A DNA stretch of 12,281 bases. It comes from an uncultured Oribacterium sp. (GTDB lineage Bacteria > Bacillota > Clostridia > Lachnospirales > Lachnospiraceae). Positions 6,177 through 12,281 of this stretch are shown one piece after another. The translations under genes and the position numbers were made by a program. The notes beneath the pieces are model-generated. The model was given only the letters and a program-made list of their open reading frames with translations. It had not been told where the DNA came from and did no database searches. The first letter of the stretch is position 1; the number at the start of each line of letters is the position of its first letter. Location: the NCBI GenBank assembly GCA_938030845.1, contig CALHIC010000297.1:1-12281 (forward strand), given 5' to 3'.

Positions 6177-6863
6177 ATGAAAAGAATGGGAAGAAAAGGA
6201 AGTCTTTTGGCATTGGGATTGGGAGCAGCTTTGCTGGTATCTGCCATTCCTGCAGTGGCGGCTCCATTAAACACGGAAGGAAGCTGGAAGCAGGATGCGG
6301 GACAGTGGTCCTTCATAAAGCCTGACGGAAGCAAGTACCAGGGTTGGATTTACACTGACGGAAGCTGGTTCTTCTTAAAGGAGGACGGAACTTTATTCTC
6401 CGGATGGCAGAAGAATGATGCCGGAAAATGGTTCTTCATGAGTACCTTACATGACGGTAGCTTCGGAAAGCTTCTTCAGGGCTGGCAGTGGGTAGGAGGA
6501 TATTCCTACTATTTGCAGGAGGAAGAAGGACCTAAGTTCGGAGAGCTTTTGGTTTCCTCCGAGAAGGACGGCTATAAGGTAGATGCAGAGGGACATTGGG
6601 TAAATGCTGACGGCACTCCTGTATATGAGGCCGGAAAGGGATATCCTTCCGTAGAGCAGAAGCAGAGCACAGAGGCGGCAGCAAGCACCACTCCCACAAA
6701 GACCATTATCAGCTTCTCCGGCGGCGGAAGCGGTTCCGGATCAGGAGGGGCAGGAGGCGCAAGCGGCAAGAAAAATGGCGCTAAGGCCAGCAGCTCCAAC
6801 CTTCCAAAGCCCGTAGTTTCCGGTTCCAACCTGGTAGCCAGCGGTTCCAATATGGGACATTAA
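6177..6863 (+). CDS. Secreted protein with cell-wall-binding repeats and Gly/Ser-rich tail
   Basis: A 228-residue protein. A clear signal peptide (MKRMGRKGSLLALGLGAALLV..., likely cut near AVAA, residues 26-29) is followed by about four aromatic-rich repeats of the choline/glucan-binding type: GSWKQDAGQWSFIKPDGS, GWIYTDGSWFFLKEDGT, GWQKNDAGKWFFM and GWQWVGGYSYYLQ (about 35-115). A degenerate unit ending GYKVDAEGHWV follows. After about 165 the sequence becomes low complexity: a Thr/Ser stretch, a GSGSGSGGAGG run, then SSSNLPKPVVSGSNLVASGSN. No enzymatic domain is seen, so it probably attaches to or decorates the wall. The ATG at 6177 has an ideal AAAGGAGA site; a GTG 66 bp upstream would put extra charged residues before the signal peptide and is rejected. 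Confidence 0.9.
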   Translation: MKRMGRKGSLLALGLGAALLVSAIPAVAAPLNTEGSWKQDAGQWSFIKPDGSKYQGWIYTDGSWFFLKEDGTLFSGWQKNDAGKWFFMSTLHDGSFGKLLQGWQWVGGYSYYLQEEEGPKFGELLVSSEKDGYKVDAEGHWVNADGTPVYEAGKGYPSVEQKQSTEAAASTTPTKTIISFSGGGSGSGSGGAGGASGKKNGAKASSSNLPKPVVSGSNLVASGSNMGH

Positions 6864-7019
6864 AAAGCTTTTTCAGAAGGAAAATTTCCTGGAATAGTAG
6901 TTTTTAGAAAGGACAGGGATGTCTTTTCACGAGGAGATGGCTCGCAGACAGAAGAGCCCTTGCAAAAGCGGTTTATATCATGGACGATGAGAAGCAGAGC
7001 ATAACATCTCCTCGCATTT
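6864..7019. other. Intergenic stretch with a spaced inverted repeat
   Basis: No convincing gene. CGAGGAGATG (6930-6939) and its exact complement CATCTCCTCG (7005-7014) lie 65 bp apart. A 23-codon open frame starts at an ATG at 6919 behind an AAGGACAG-like site. A different frame in the second half reads coding-like (KAVYIMDDEKQS) to a stop near 7020, so a decayed small gene is possible but unsupported. Confidence 0.35.
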
Positions 7020-7228
7020 AAAAGAGGCTATATAAAATCAAAATAGTTTTTTACGCAATATAGGTCTGAAGCCGGGGCACGCTCCCGCTAGCTTCGCCAC
7101 GAAGCGGATACTAAGCGAAAAACTGCGTTTCTCTTGTTTTTCGCAAGTACCGTCGGGCTCAGACTGCCTCGTATTCAGACCTATATTGCCGAAAACTTTT
7201 TTTAATTTTGATTTTTATAGCCTCTTTT
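7020..7228. repeat. 209-bp inverted-repeat (MITE-like) element, probable bidirectional terminator
   Basis: The ends are near-perfect inverted repeats: AAAAGAGGCTATA at 7020-7032 and its complement at 7216-7228. The arms then continue through AATCAAAAT and GCAATATAGGTCTGAA (to about 7070 on the left, from about 7174 on the right). The interior holds further stems: GCTTCG/CGAAGC (7091-7105) and GCGAAAAAC/GTTTTTCGC (7115-7144). Both ends finish in T-runs on their outgoing strands, so it could end transcription from both convergent neighbours. A related half-copy lies at about 34-123. It encodes no protein, which fits a small mobile or REP-like family; no target duplication was evident. Confidence 0.85.
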
Positions 7229-7243
7229 TTCGTACGGAAATTG

Positions 7244-9925
7244 TTATGCTTGCTTCCGTATTGTCCTGAAAATCGCCTTTGCAATCTCCACGAACACAAT
7301 GATACTGAAGGAAATTCCGAAAACGATTCCCCACTGCATAAGGCTTGGTGGAGTCACATCGAAGAACTGATTGATTCCCGGAGTTACGATTACGCCTAAA
7401 AGCAGGAAGGCGGAAAGCAGTGCCGCACCGTTTAAGTAAATATTGTCCAAAGGATTTCCATTGAAAAGGGAGCGGAAAACGGACTTTACGTTAAAGGCAT
7501 GGAAGAGCTGTAAAAGTCCCAGGGTAGCAAAGGCCATGGTCTCGGAAAGATTTTCCTCGTGGAAATACTGTCCTGCCATCCAATAGATGAACAGAGTCAG
7601 TCCGCCTTCCAAAACACCTTGGTAAAGAATACTTTCCAGTACACCGTTGGAGAGGAAGCTGGAGCTCTTTTCTCTGGGCTTTCTCTGCATTACATCCGGC
7701 TCAGCCTTTTCCATTCCTAAAGCGATAGCCGGGAAAACGTCAGTTACCAAGTTAATCCAAAGGATGTGTACCGGCTGTAAGATGGTCCAGCCCAAAAGGG
7801 TTGCCACAAAGAGGGTAATGACCTCTCCAAAGTTTGCGGAAAGCAGGTACTGTACCGCCTTTTGAATATTGGAGAAAACCTTTCGCCCTTCTTCAATGGC
7901 TACCACAATGGTTTCAAAGTTATCGTCTGCCAGCACCATGTCGGAAGCACCCTTGGAAACTTCCGTTCCGGTGATTCCCATACCTACACCGATATCCGCC
8001 TGCTTTAAGGCAGGGGCATCATTTACACCGTCTCCTGTCATGGAAACAATCTTTCCGTTCTTCTGCCATGCTCTCACGATTCGAACCTTATGCTCCGGAG
8101 AAACTCTGGCATAAACGGAAATCTCGGGAACCTTTTTCTCCAGCTCCTCATCGGACATCATTTCCAGCTCAGTACCGGTTAATACGTGGCAACGGTTATC
8201 CTCTCCCATAGGAAGAATGCCTAAACGCTCGGCAATGGCCTGGGCGGTTTCCGCATGGTCACCGGTAATCATTACGGTACGAACGCCGGCGCCCTTGGCT
8301 ACGGCAATCGCTGCCGCCGCTTCCTTACGCTCCGGGTCAATCATGCCCACAAGACCGGCAAAAATCAGGTTCTGCTCCACCTCCTCGGAACGGGGGGAGT
8401 CCGGCACGGAATGACAAATCTGATAAGCAGCTGCCAGGACACGAAGCGCCTCCCTTGCCATTTTGGTATTTTCGGAGAGAATGGCTTTTCTGTCCTCCTC
8501 TGTTAAGGGGCGAACTTCTCCATTTTCCACGATATGACTGCAACGCTGTAAAAGCTGGTCCGGCGCACCCTTGGTGCAAAGCAGGAATTCTCCTCCCATG
8601 GGATGGAAGGTGCTCATCAGCTTTCTGCTTGAATCAAAGGGAAGCTCCTGCACACGAGGGTACTTGCTCTCATTTTCCTGAAGAGGAAAATGCTGGTCTA
8701 AGGCAAACTGTACCATAGCGGTTTCCGTAGGATCGCCAATCAGCTTTCCTTCCGCATCCAGCTTGGTGTCATTTGCCAAAACAAGACTGCGAAAGAGGGG
8801 ATTATCTACAGGAATTTCCACGCTTCGATCCTGCAATTTTCCGTCGAAATACACTTTCTCAATGGTCATCTGGTTCAGCGTCAGGGTTCCGGTTTTATCG
8901 GAGCAGATCACCTGAGTGCCTCCCAGAGTCTCCACCGCCGGAAGGGTACGCACCAGAGCCTTTCTTTCCGCCATGGAACGGGTTCCCAAAGAGAGGATGA
9001 TGGTGGAAATGGCAGGTAAGCCTTCAGGAATAGCGGCTACCGCCAAGGAAATGGATACCAGGAGCATATCGGTAATGGCTCTTCCCCGAAGCAGTCCCAC
9101 AACAAAGGTTACTGCGGCAATGGCCAAAATCATAATGGTTAAGCTCTTTCCCAAACGGTCCTGATCCCTTTGTAAAGGGGTCTTGGTCTTTTCCGCATGG
9201 GCCAGCATATTGGCGATATGTCCTACCTCCGTGTCCATACCGATGGCGGTTACCACGGCTACAGCACGACCGTAGGTCACATTGGTGCCGGAGTAAACCA
9301 TGTTTTTCCGATCACCGATTCCTGCATCCTCCAAAGTAATGGGGGCAATGTCCTTATCCACGGGAACGGATTCTCCGGTAAGTGCCGCCTCCTCTACCTT
9401 CAGGGAGTTGGCTTCCAGCAAACGCATATCTGCAGGAACAATATCTCCTGCCTCCAAAAGCACGATATCTCCCGGCACCAGCTCATGGGACTTGATGGTT
9501 TCCACATTGCCGTTTCGGCGAACTCTGGCATCCGGAGAAGCCATTTCCTTTAAGGCGTCAATGGCTTCCTCCGCCTTAGCCTCCTGGATGACCCCCATGA
9601 TAGCGTTTAAAACCACCACCAAAAGGATAATCACCGCATCATGCCACTCGTGGCTGGCAAAGAGGGATACTGCGGCGGCAGCCAAAAGAATGATAATCAT
9701 AAAATCTTTAAATTGCTCTATAAATTTTTCTAATAGAGAAGAATGCTTCTCCACCTCCAGAGCATTACTGCCGTACTCCGCCTGCCTTTTGGCTACATCA
9801 ACGGAGGACAGACCTGTTTCCACCGGACTTTCCACGGCTCTCAGCAGCTCCGGGATTTCCATTTGATAAGCCTTGTCCTGCCATACTTTTCTAGTGCTTT
9901 TCTGTTCCATGTTTTGATCCTTCAT
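7244..9925 (-). CDS. P2A-type cation ATPase, probable Mn2+ (or Ca2+) exporter
   Basis: A complete 893-residue P-type ATPase of the PMR1/SERCA-like P2A group, pumping cations out across the membrane with ATP. Landmarks in order: LTGES (182-186, actuator), PEGLP in M4 (300-304), the phosphorylated aspartate D343 in CSDKTGTLT, KGAP (452-455, nucleotide binding), TGDH (554-557) and GDGVND (631-636). Membrane ligands include N698/E701 in M5 and N725/T728/D729 in M6, matching the ion sites of Ca2+ pumps. The four C-terminal helices are present. Sequence alone would say Ca2+, but a yybP-ykoY manganese riboswitch precedes the gene, so Mn2+ detoxification is the better inference. An AAAGGA site precedes the ATG. 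Its 3' end is 15 bp from the inverted-repeat element. Confidence 0.95.
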   Translation of the reverse strand: MKDQNMEQKSTRKVWQDKAYQMEIPELLRAVESPVETGLSSVDVAKRQAEYGSNALEVEKHSSLLEKFIEQFKDFMIIILLAAAAVSLFASHEWHDAVIILLVVVLNAIMGVIQEAKAEEAIDALKEMASPDARVRRNGNVETIKSHELVPGDIVLLEAGDIVPADMRLLEANSLKVEEAALTGESVPVDKDIAPITLEDAGIGDRKNMVYSGTNVTYGRAVAVVTAIGMDTEVGHIANMLAHAEKTKTPLQRDQDRLGKSLTIMILAIAAVTFVVGLLRGRAITDMLLVSISLAVAAIPEGLPAISTIILSLGTRSMAERKALVRTLPAVETLGGTQVICSDKTGTLTLNQMTIEKVYFDGKLQDRSVEIPVDNPLFRSLVLANDTKLDAEGKLIGDPTETAMVQFALDQHFPLQENESKYPRVQELPFDSSRKLMSTFHPMGGEFLLCTKGAPDQLLQRCSHIVENGEVRPLTEEDRKAILSENTKMAREALRVLAAAYQICHSVPDSPRSEEVEQNLIFAGLVGMIDPERKEAAAAIAVAKGAGVRTVMITGDHAETAQAIAERLGILPMGEDNRCHVLTGTELEMMSDEELEKKVPEISVYARVSPEHKVRIVRAWQKNGKIVSMTGDGVNDAPALKQADIGVGMGITGTEVSKGASDMVLADDNFETIVVAIEEGRKVFSNIQKAVQYLLSANFGEVITLFVATLLGWTILQPVHILWINLVTDVFPAIALGMEKAEPDVMQRKPREKSSSFLSNGVLESILYQGVLEGGLTLFIYWMAGQYFHEENLSETMAFATLGLLQLFHAFNVKSVFRSLFNGNPLDNIYLNGAALLSAFLLLGVIVTPGINQFFDVTPPSLMQWGIVFGISFSIIVFVEIAKAIFRTIRKQA

Positions 9926-10024
9926 TTTCCTTTACCCTTTCTCCCTAGGTTTTCATAAGAGGCAAGAATCTGATTGCTTCTAACAATGAGATATCCTGCT
10001 GTGTGCCGGCGCTCTCTATAGAAT

Positions 10025-10070
10025 AAAAAGAGACCCATGCCACTCAGAAAAACTGGGTTGCATAAGTCTC
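10025..10070 (-). terminator. Riboswitch-controlled intrinsic terminator
   Basis: On the minus strand GAGACTTATGC (10070-10060) pairs with GCATGGGTCTC (10040-10030) over 11 bp including two G-U pairs. A smaller stem closes the loop, and TTTTT (10029-10025) follows. The 5' arm includes the GAGAC and CTTATG that also form part of the aptamer's closing region, so terminator and folded aptamer exclude each other. Ligand binding should therefore prevent termination and turn the ATPase gene on. Confidence 0.85.
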
Positions 10071-10147
10071 ACATTTTCAGTAGATACCAGCAGTTTCCTG
10101 CATGCAATGTTGATATCCACGAGCTAGGCTCTTGTTACTCCCTTATG
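10061..10147 (-). promoter_or_regulatory. yybP-ykoY (Mn2+) riboswitch aptamer
   Basis: On the minus strand, CATAAG (10147-10142) pairs with CTTATG (10066-10061) to form P1. Immediately inside lie the family's conserved GGGAGTA (10142-10136) and GAGAC (10070-10066), with ATCAAC and a CAGGAAACTG hairpin between. This matches the yybP-ykoY architecture I know from Bacillus and Lactococcus, where it senses Mn2+ and controls Mn exporters. Its place before a P-type ATPase and its overlap with a terminator support the call. Confidence 0.82.
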
Positions 10148-10164
10148 AAATATATAACGGGGAT

Positions 10165-10193
10165 AGTATAGTGGGACTTGGGAAAAAATGCAA
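10165..10193 (-). promoter_or_regulatory. Promoter of the riboswitch-ATPase transcript
   Basis: On the minus strand TTGCAT (10193-10188) and TATACT (10170-10165) are separated by 17 bp. Transcription would start a few bases after the -10, just before the aptamer. Confidence 0.75.
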
Positions 10194-10227
10194 GTGAAAT
10201 TTGGTTCACAAAAAAATCACAAAAGAA

Positions 10228-10254
10228 TTAGCACTCACCACTTGACAGTGCTAA
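10228..10254 (+). promoter_or_regulatory. CIRCE operator (HrcA binding site)
   Basis: TTAGCACTC (10228-10236), a 9-bp spacer, then CAGTGCTAA (10246-10254). This matches the CIRCE consensus at 17 of 18 arm positions, the single difference being C for G at the first base of the right arm. It covers the -35 box of the clpB promoter, so HrcA bound here would block transcription until heat or protein stress. Confidence 0.93.
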
Positions 10255-10269
10255 CAACGAGAGTATAAT
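10242..10269 (+). promoter_or_regulatory. clpB promoter
   Basis: A consensus TTGACA (10242-10247), 16-bp spacer and consensus TATAAT (10264-10269). The -35 box overlaps the right part of the CIRCE element. The expected start is near 10276, leaving a short leader of about 30 nt. Confidence 0.9.
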
Positions 10270-10292
10270 GGAGCTATCTTGAGGAAAAATAA

Positions 10293-10305
10293 AGGAGGTA
10301 CTCCT
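10293..10305 (+). promoter_or_regulatory. clpB ribosome binding site inside a small inverted repeat
   Basis: AGGAGG (10293-10298) is a strong Shine-Dalgarno seven bases before the ATG. AGGAG (10293-10297), GTA, CTCCT (10301-10305) is a perfect 5-bp inverted repeat, so a tiny hairpin could hide the site at low temperature. The ribosome binding site itself is secure; the hairpin's relevance is speculative. Confidence 0.5.
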
Positions 10306-12281
10306 ATGAACATTAATCGTTTTACCCAAAAATCCGTTGAAAGTATCAACAACAGCCAAAAGATTGCCATGGACCACGGCAATCAAGCCATTGAACAGCT
10401 TCATATTTTATATAGTTTGTTAGACATTGAAGACAGCCTGATTGAAAAGCTTCTGGAAAAGATGGAAGTTCCGGTAGAAGACTTTAAGAGAGCGCTGGAA
10501 GAGAAGATTAACAGCCTGCCTAAGGTTTCCGGGGGACAGCAGTATTTTTCCCAGGATGCCAATAAGGTCATGATGAATGCGGAAGACCATGCCAAGGCCA
10601 TGGGAGATGAATATGTTTCCGTAGAGCATCTTTTCCTGGCCCTCTTAAAGGACGGGGACAAGAAGATTCAGGAGCTCTTCAAGCAGTTCCATATTACGAA
10701 GGACGGCTTCTTACAGGCTCTGTCCTCCGTTCGAGGCAATCAGAAGGTGGTTACCGACAATCCGGAAGGCACCTACGATTCTTTGAACAAATATGGTTAT
10801 GAAATGGTGGAAAGAGCCAGACAGCAGAAGTTTGACCCCATTATCGGAAGAGATGATGAAATTCGTAATATCATCCGTATTCTTTCCAGAAAGCAGAAGA
10901 ATAATCCCTGCTTAATCGGAGAACCCGGGGTTGGTAAAACCGCTGCGGTAGAGGGCTTGGCCCAAAGAATTGCCAAGGAAGATGTGCCGGATTCCTTGAA
11001 AAAGAAGAAGATTTTCGCCCTGGATATGGGGGCATTGATTGCCGGCGCTAAATATAGAGGAGAGTTTGAAGAAAGATTAAAGGCAGTTTTGGATGAGGTG
11101 AAGAAGTCCGAGGGAGAAATCCTGCTCTTCATCGATGAGATCCACAACATTGTAGGAGCCGGAAAAACAGAAGGCTCCATGGATGCCGGAAATCTCTTAA
11201 AACCCATGTTGGCCAGAGGAGAGCTTCATTGTATCGGAGCCACCACTCTGGATGAATATAGAAAATATATTGAAAAAGACCCTGCTTTGGAAAGACGTTT
11301 TCAGCCTGTCATGGTGGACGAGCCGGATGTGGAAGACACCATTTCCATCCTAAGAGGCATCAAGGAGCGTTATGAGGTTTACCACGGCGTAAAGATTACC
11401 GACTCCGCACTGGTTGCGGCAGCTACCCTTTCCGACCGTTACATTTCCGATCGATTCCTGCCGGATAAGGCCATTGACCTTGTGGATGAAGCCTGCGCCA
11501 TGATTAAGACCGAGATGGATTCCATGCCGGAGGAAATGGACGAGATGCAAAGAAGGATTTTGCAGCTCCAGATTGAGGAATTGGCTTTAAAGAAGGAAGA
11601 GGATCAGCTTTCCAAGGAAAGACTGTCTACCCTTCAGAAGGAGCTCTCCGAGCTTAGGGATCAGTTTAATGTGCAGAAAGCCCAGTGGGAAAATGAGCGT
11701 AACGCCGTATCTAACCTTCAGACCTTAAGAGAGAAGAAGGATAAGATTCAGTCCGAAATGAATATCGCCAAGCAAAACTACGACTACGAAAAGGTGGCAA
11801 AGCTGCAATATCAGGATTTGCCCCAGGTAGAACGGGAATTGCAGGAAGCGGAAGAGCTGGCGCAAAGCAAGGAAGCCCAAGGCTTGGTACACGACAAGGT
11901 AACAGAGGAAGAAATTGCTAAGATTATCAGCCGTTGGACCGGTATTCCGGTAACCAAGTTAAACGAGTCCGAGCGTTCCAAGGTTCTTCATCTGGACGAT
12001 GAAATCCATAAGAGACTGATTGGACAGGAAGAGGCGGTAACCAAGGTTACAGAGGCTATTCTTCGTTCCAAGGCCGGTATCAAGGATCCCACAAAGCCCA
12101 TCGGTTCCTTCCTGTTCTTAGGACCTACCGGTGTAGGTAAGACGGAGCTTGCCAAGTCCCTTGCCCAGAACCTCTTTGATGATGAAAATGCCATGGTACG
12201 TATCGATATGTCCGAGTACATGGAAAAATACTCCGTGTCCCGTTTGATTGGTGCGGCTCCCGGCTATGTAGGTTACGAAGA
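10306..12281 (+). CDS. clpB: ClpB disaggregase, 3' end outside the window
   Basis: The Hsp100 AAA+ chaperone that, with DnaK, pulls proteins out of aggregates. About 658 residues are present of roughly 860. Visible in order: Clp N-domain (about 1-145); Walker A GEPGVGKT (205-212); pore loop AKYRGEF with Y250; Walker B LLFIDEIH with D277/E278; arginines R330/R331 in LERRF; a long coiled-coil middle domain (about 405-520), which marks ClpB rather than ClpC or ClpA; second Walker A GPTGVGKT (606-613); and second pore loop GYVGY with Y654. The residue before PGYVG is A651, where many homologues have P. It is controlled by a CIRCE/HrcA operator and starts at an ATG with an AGGAGG site. It diverges from the ATPase gene. 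The frame is open to the window end with no defect. Confidence 0.98.
   Translation, partial: MNINRFTQKSVESINNSQKIAMDHGNQAIEQLHILYSLLDIEDSLIEKLLEKMEVPVEDFKRALEEKINSLPKVSGGQQYFSQDANKVMMNAEDHAKAMGDEYVSVEHLFLALLKDGDKKIQELFKQFHITKDGFLQALSSVRGNQKVVTDNPEGTYDSLNKYGYEMVERARQQKFDPIIGRDDEIRNIIRILSRKQKNNPCLIGEPGVGKTAAVEGLAQRIAKEDVPDSLKKKKIFALDMGALIAGAKYRGEFEERLKAVLDEVKKSEGEILLFIDEIHNIVGAGKTEGSMDAGNLLKPMLARGELHCIGATTLDEYRKYIEKDPALERRFQPVMVDEPDVEDTISILRGIKERYEVYHGVKITDSALVAAATLSDRYISDRFLPDKAIDLVDEACAMIKTEMDSMPEEMDEMQRRILQLQIEELALKKEEDQLSKERLSTLQKELSELRDQFNVQKAQWENERNAVSNLQTLREKKDKIQSEMNIAKQNYDYEKVAKLQYQDLPQVERELQEAEELAQSKEAQGLVHDKVTEEEIAKIISRWTGIPVTKLNESERSKVLHLDDEIHKRLIGQEEAVTKVTEAILRSKAGIKDPTKPIGSFLFLGPTGVGKTELAKSLAQNLFDDENAMVRIDMSEYMEKYSVSRLIGAAPGYVGYE

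Noticed and set aside
9300..9866. 188-codon open frame on the plus strand
   Set aside because: Low-complexity Ser/Thr-rich shadow of the ATPase gene; all P-type ATPase motifs are on the other strand.
10797..11207. 136-codon open frame on the minus strand within clpB
   Set aside because: Antisense shadow; the plus-strand frame carries Walker A and B motifs in the correct order.

Overview
The window looks like chromosomal DNA from an anaerobic low-to-mid GC Firmicute, most likely a Lachnospiraceae member. The evidence is a CIRCE-controlled clpB, strong AGGAGG-type ribosome binding sites, a DUF6472-like small protein, a YARHG/zinc-ribbon membrane protein, cell-wall-binding repeat proteins and a DUF3791/DUF3990 module. 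The genus is not established. No tRNA, rRNA, CRISPR array or transposase gene was seen.

Left end (1-1123, plus strand): part of an intergenic repeat (about 34-123) is followed by three short genes joined by two ATGA start/stop overlaps. They are a DUF3791-like protein, a DUF3990 ADP-ribosyltransferase-fold protein and a second, diverged DUF3791-like protein. The layout resembles a toxin with a partner gene on each side.

Housekeeping block (1129-3478, minus strand): transcribed in the order dCMP deaminase, endonuclease III (nth), a small Cys-containing DUF6472-like protein, then the tRNA 2'-O-methyltransferase TrmL. Spacing suggests one operon. Nth carries a lysine-rich histone-H1-like tail built from 15-bp DNA repeats, and TrmL carries a small insertion that also contains a 15-bp repeat.

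Surface-protein block (3720-6863, plus strand): a zinc-ribbon, single-pass membrane protein with a C-terminal YARHG domain; a secreted transglutaminase-fold protein behind a possibly structured leader; and a secreted cell-wall-binding-repeat protein with its own promoter. It is followed by a 209-bp inverted-repeat element (7020-7228) related to the repeat at the left end. This element lies between convergent genes and could terminate transcription in both directions.

Right end (7244-12281): a P2A-type cation ATPase on the minus strand. Its leader contains a yybP-ykoY (manganese) riboswitch overlapping an intrinsic terminator, which points to Mn2+ export. Diverging from it is clpB, truncated by the window end, with a CIRCE operator over the -35 box of its promoter and a Shine-Dalgarno lying in a small inverted repeat.
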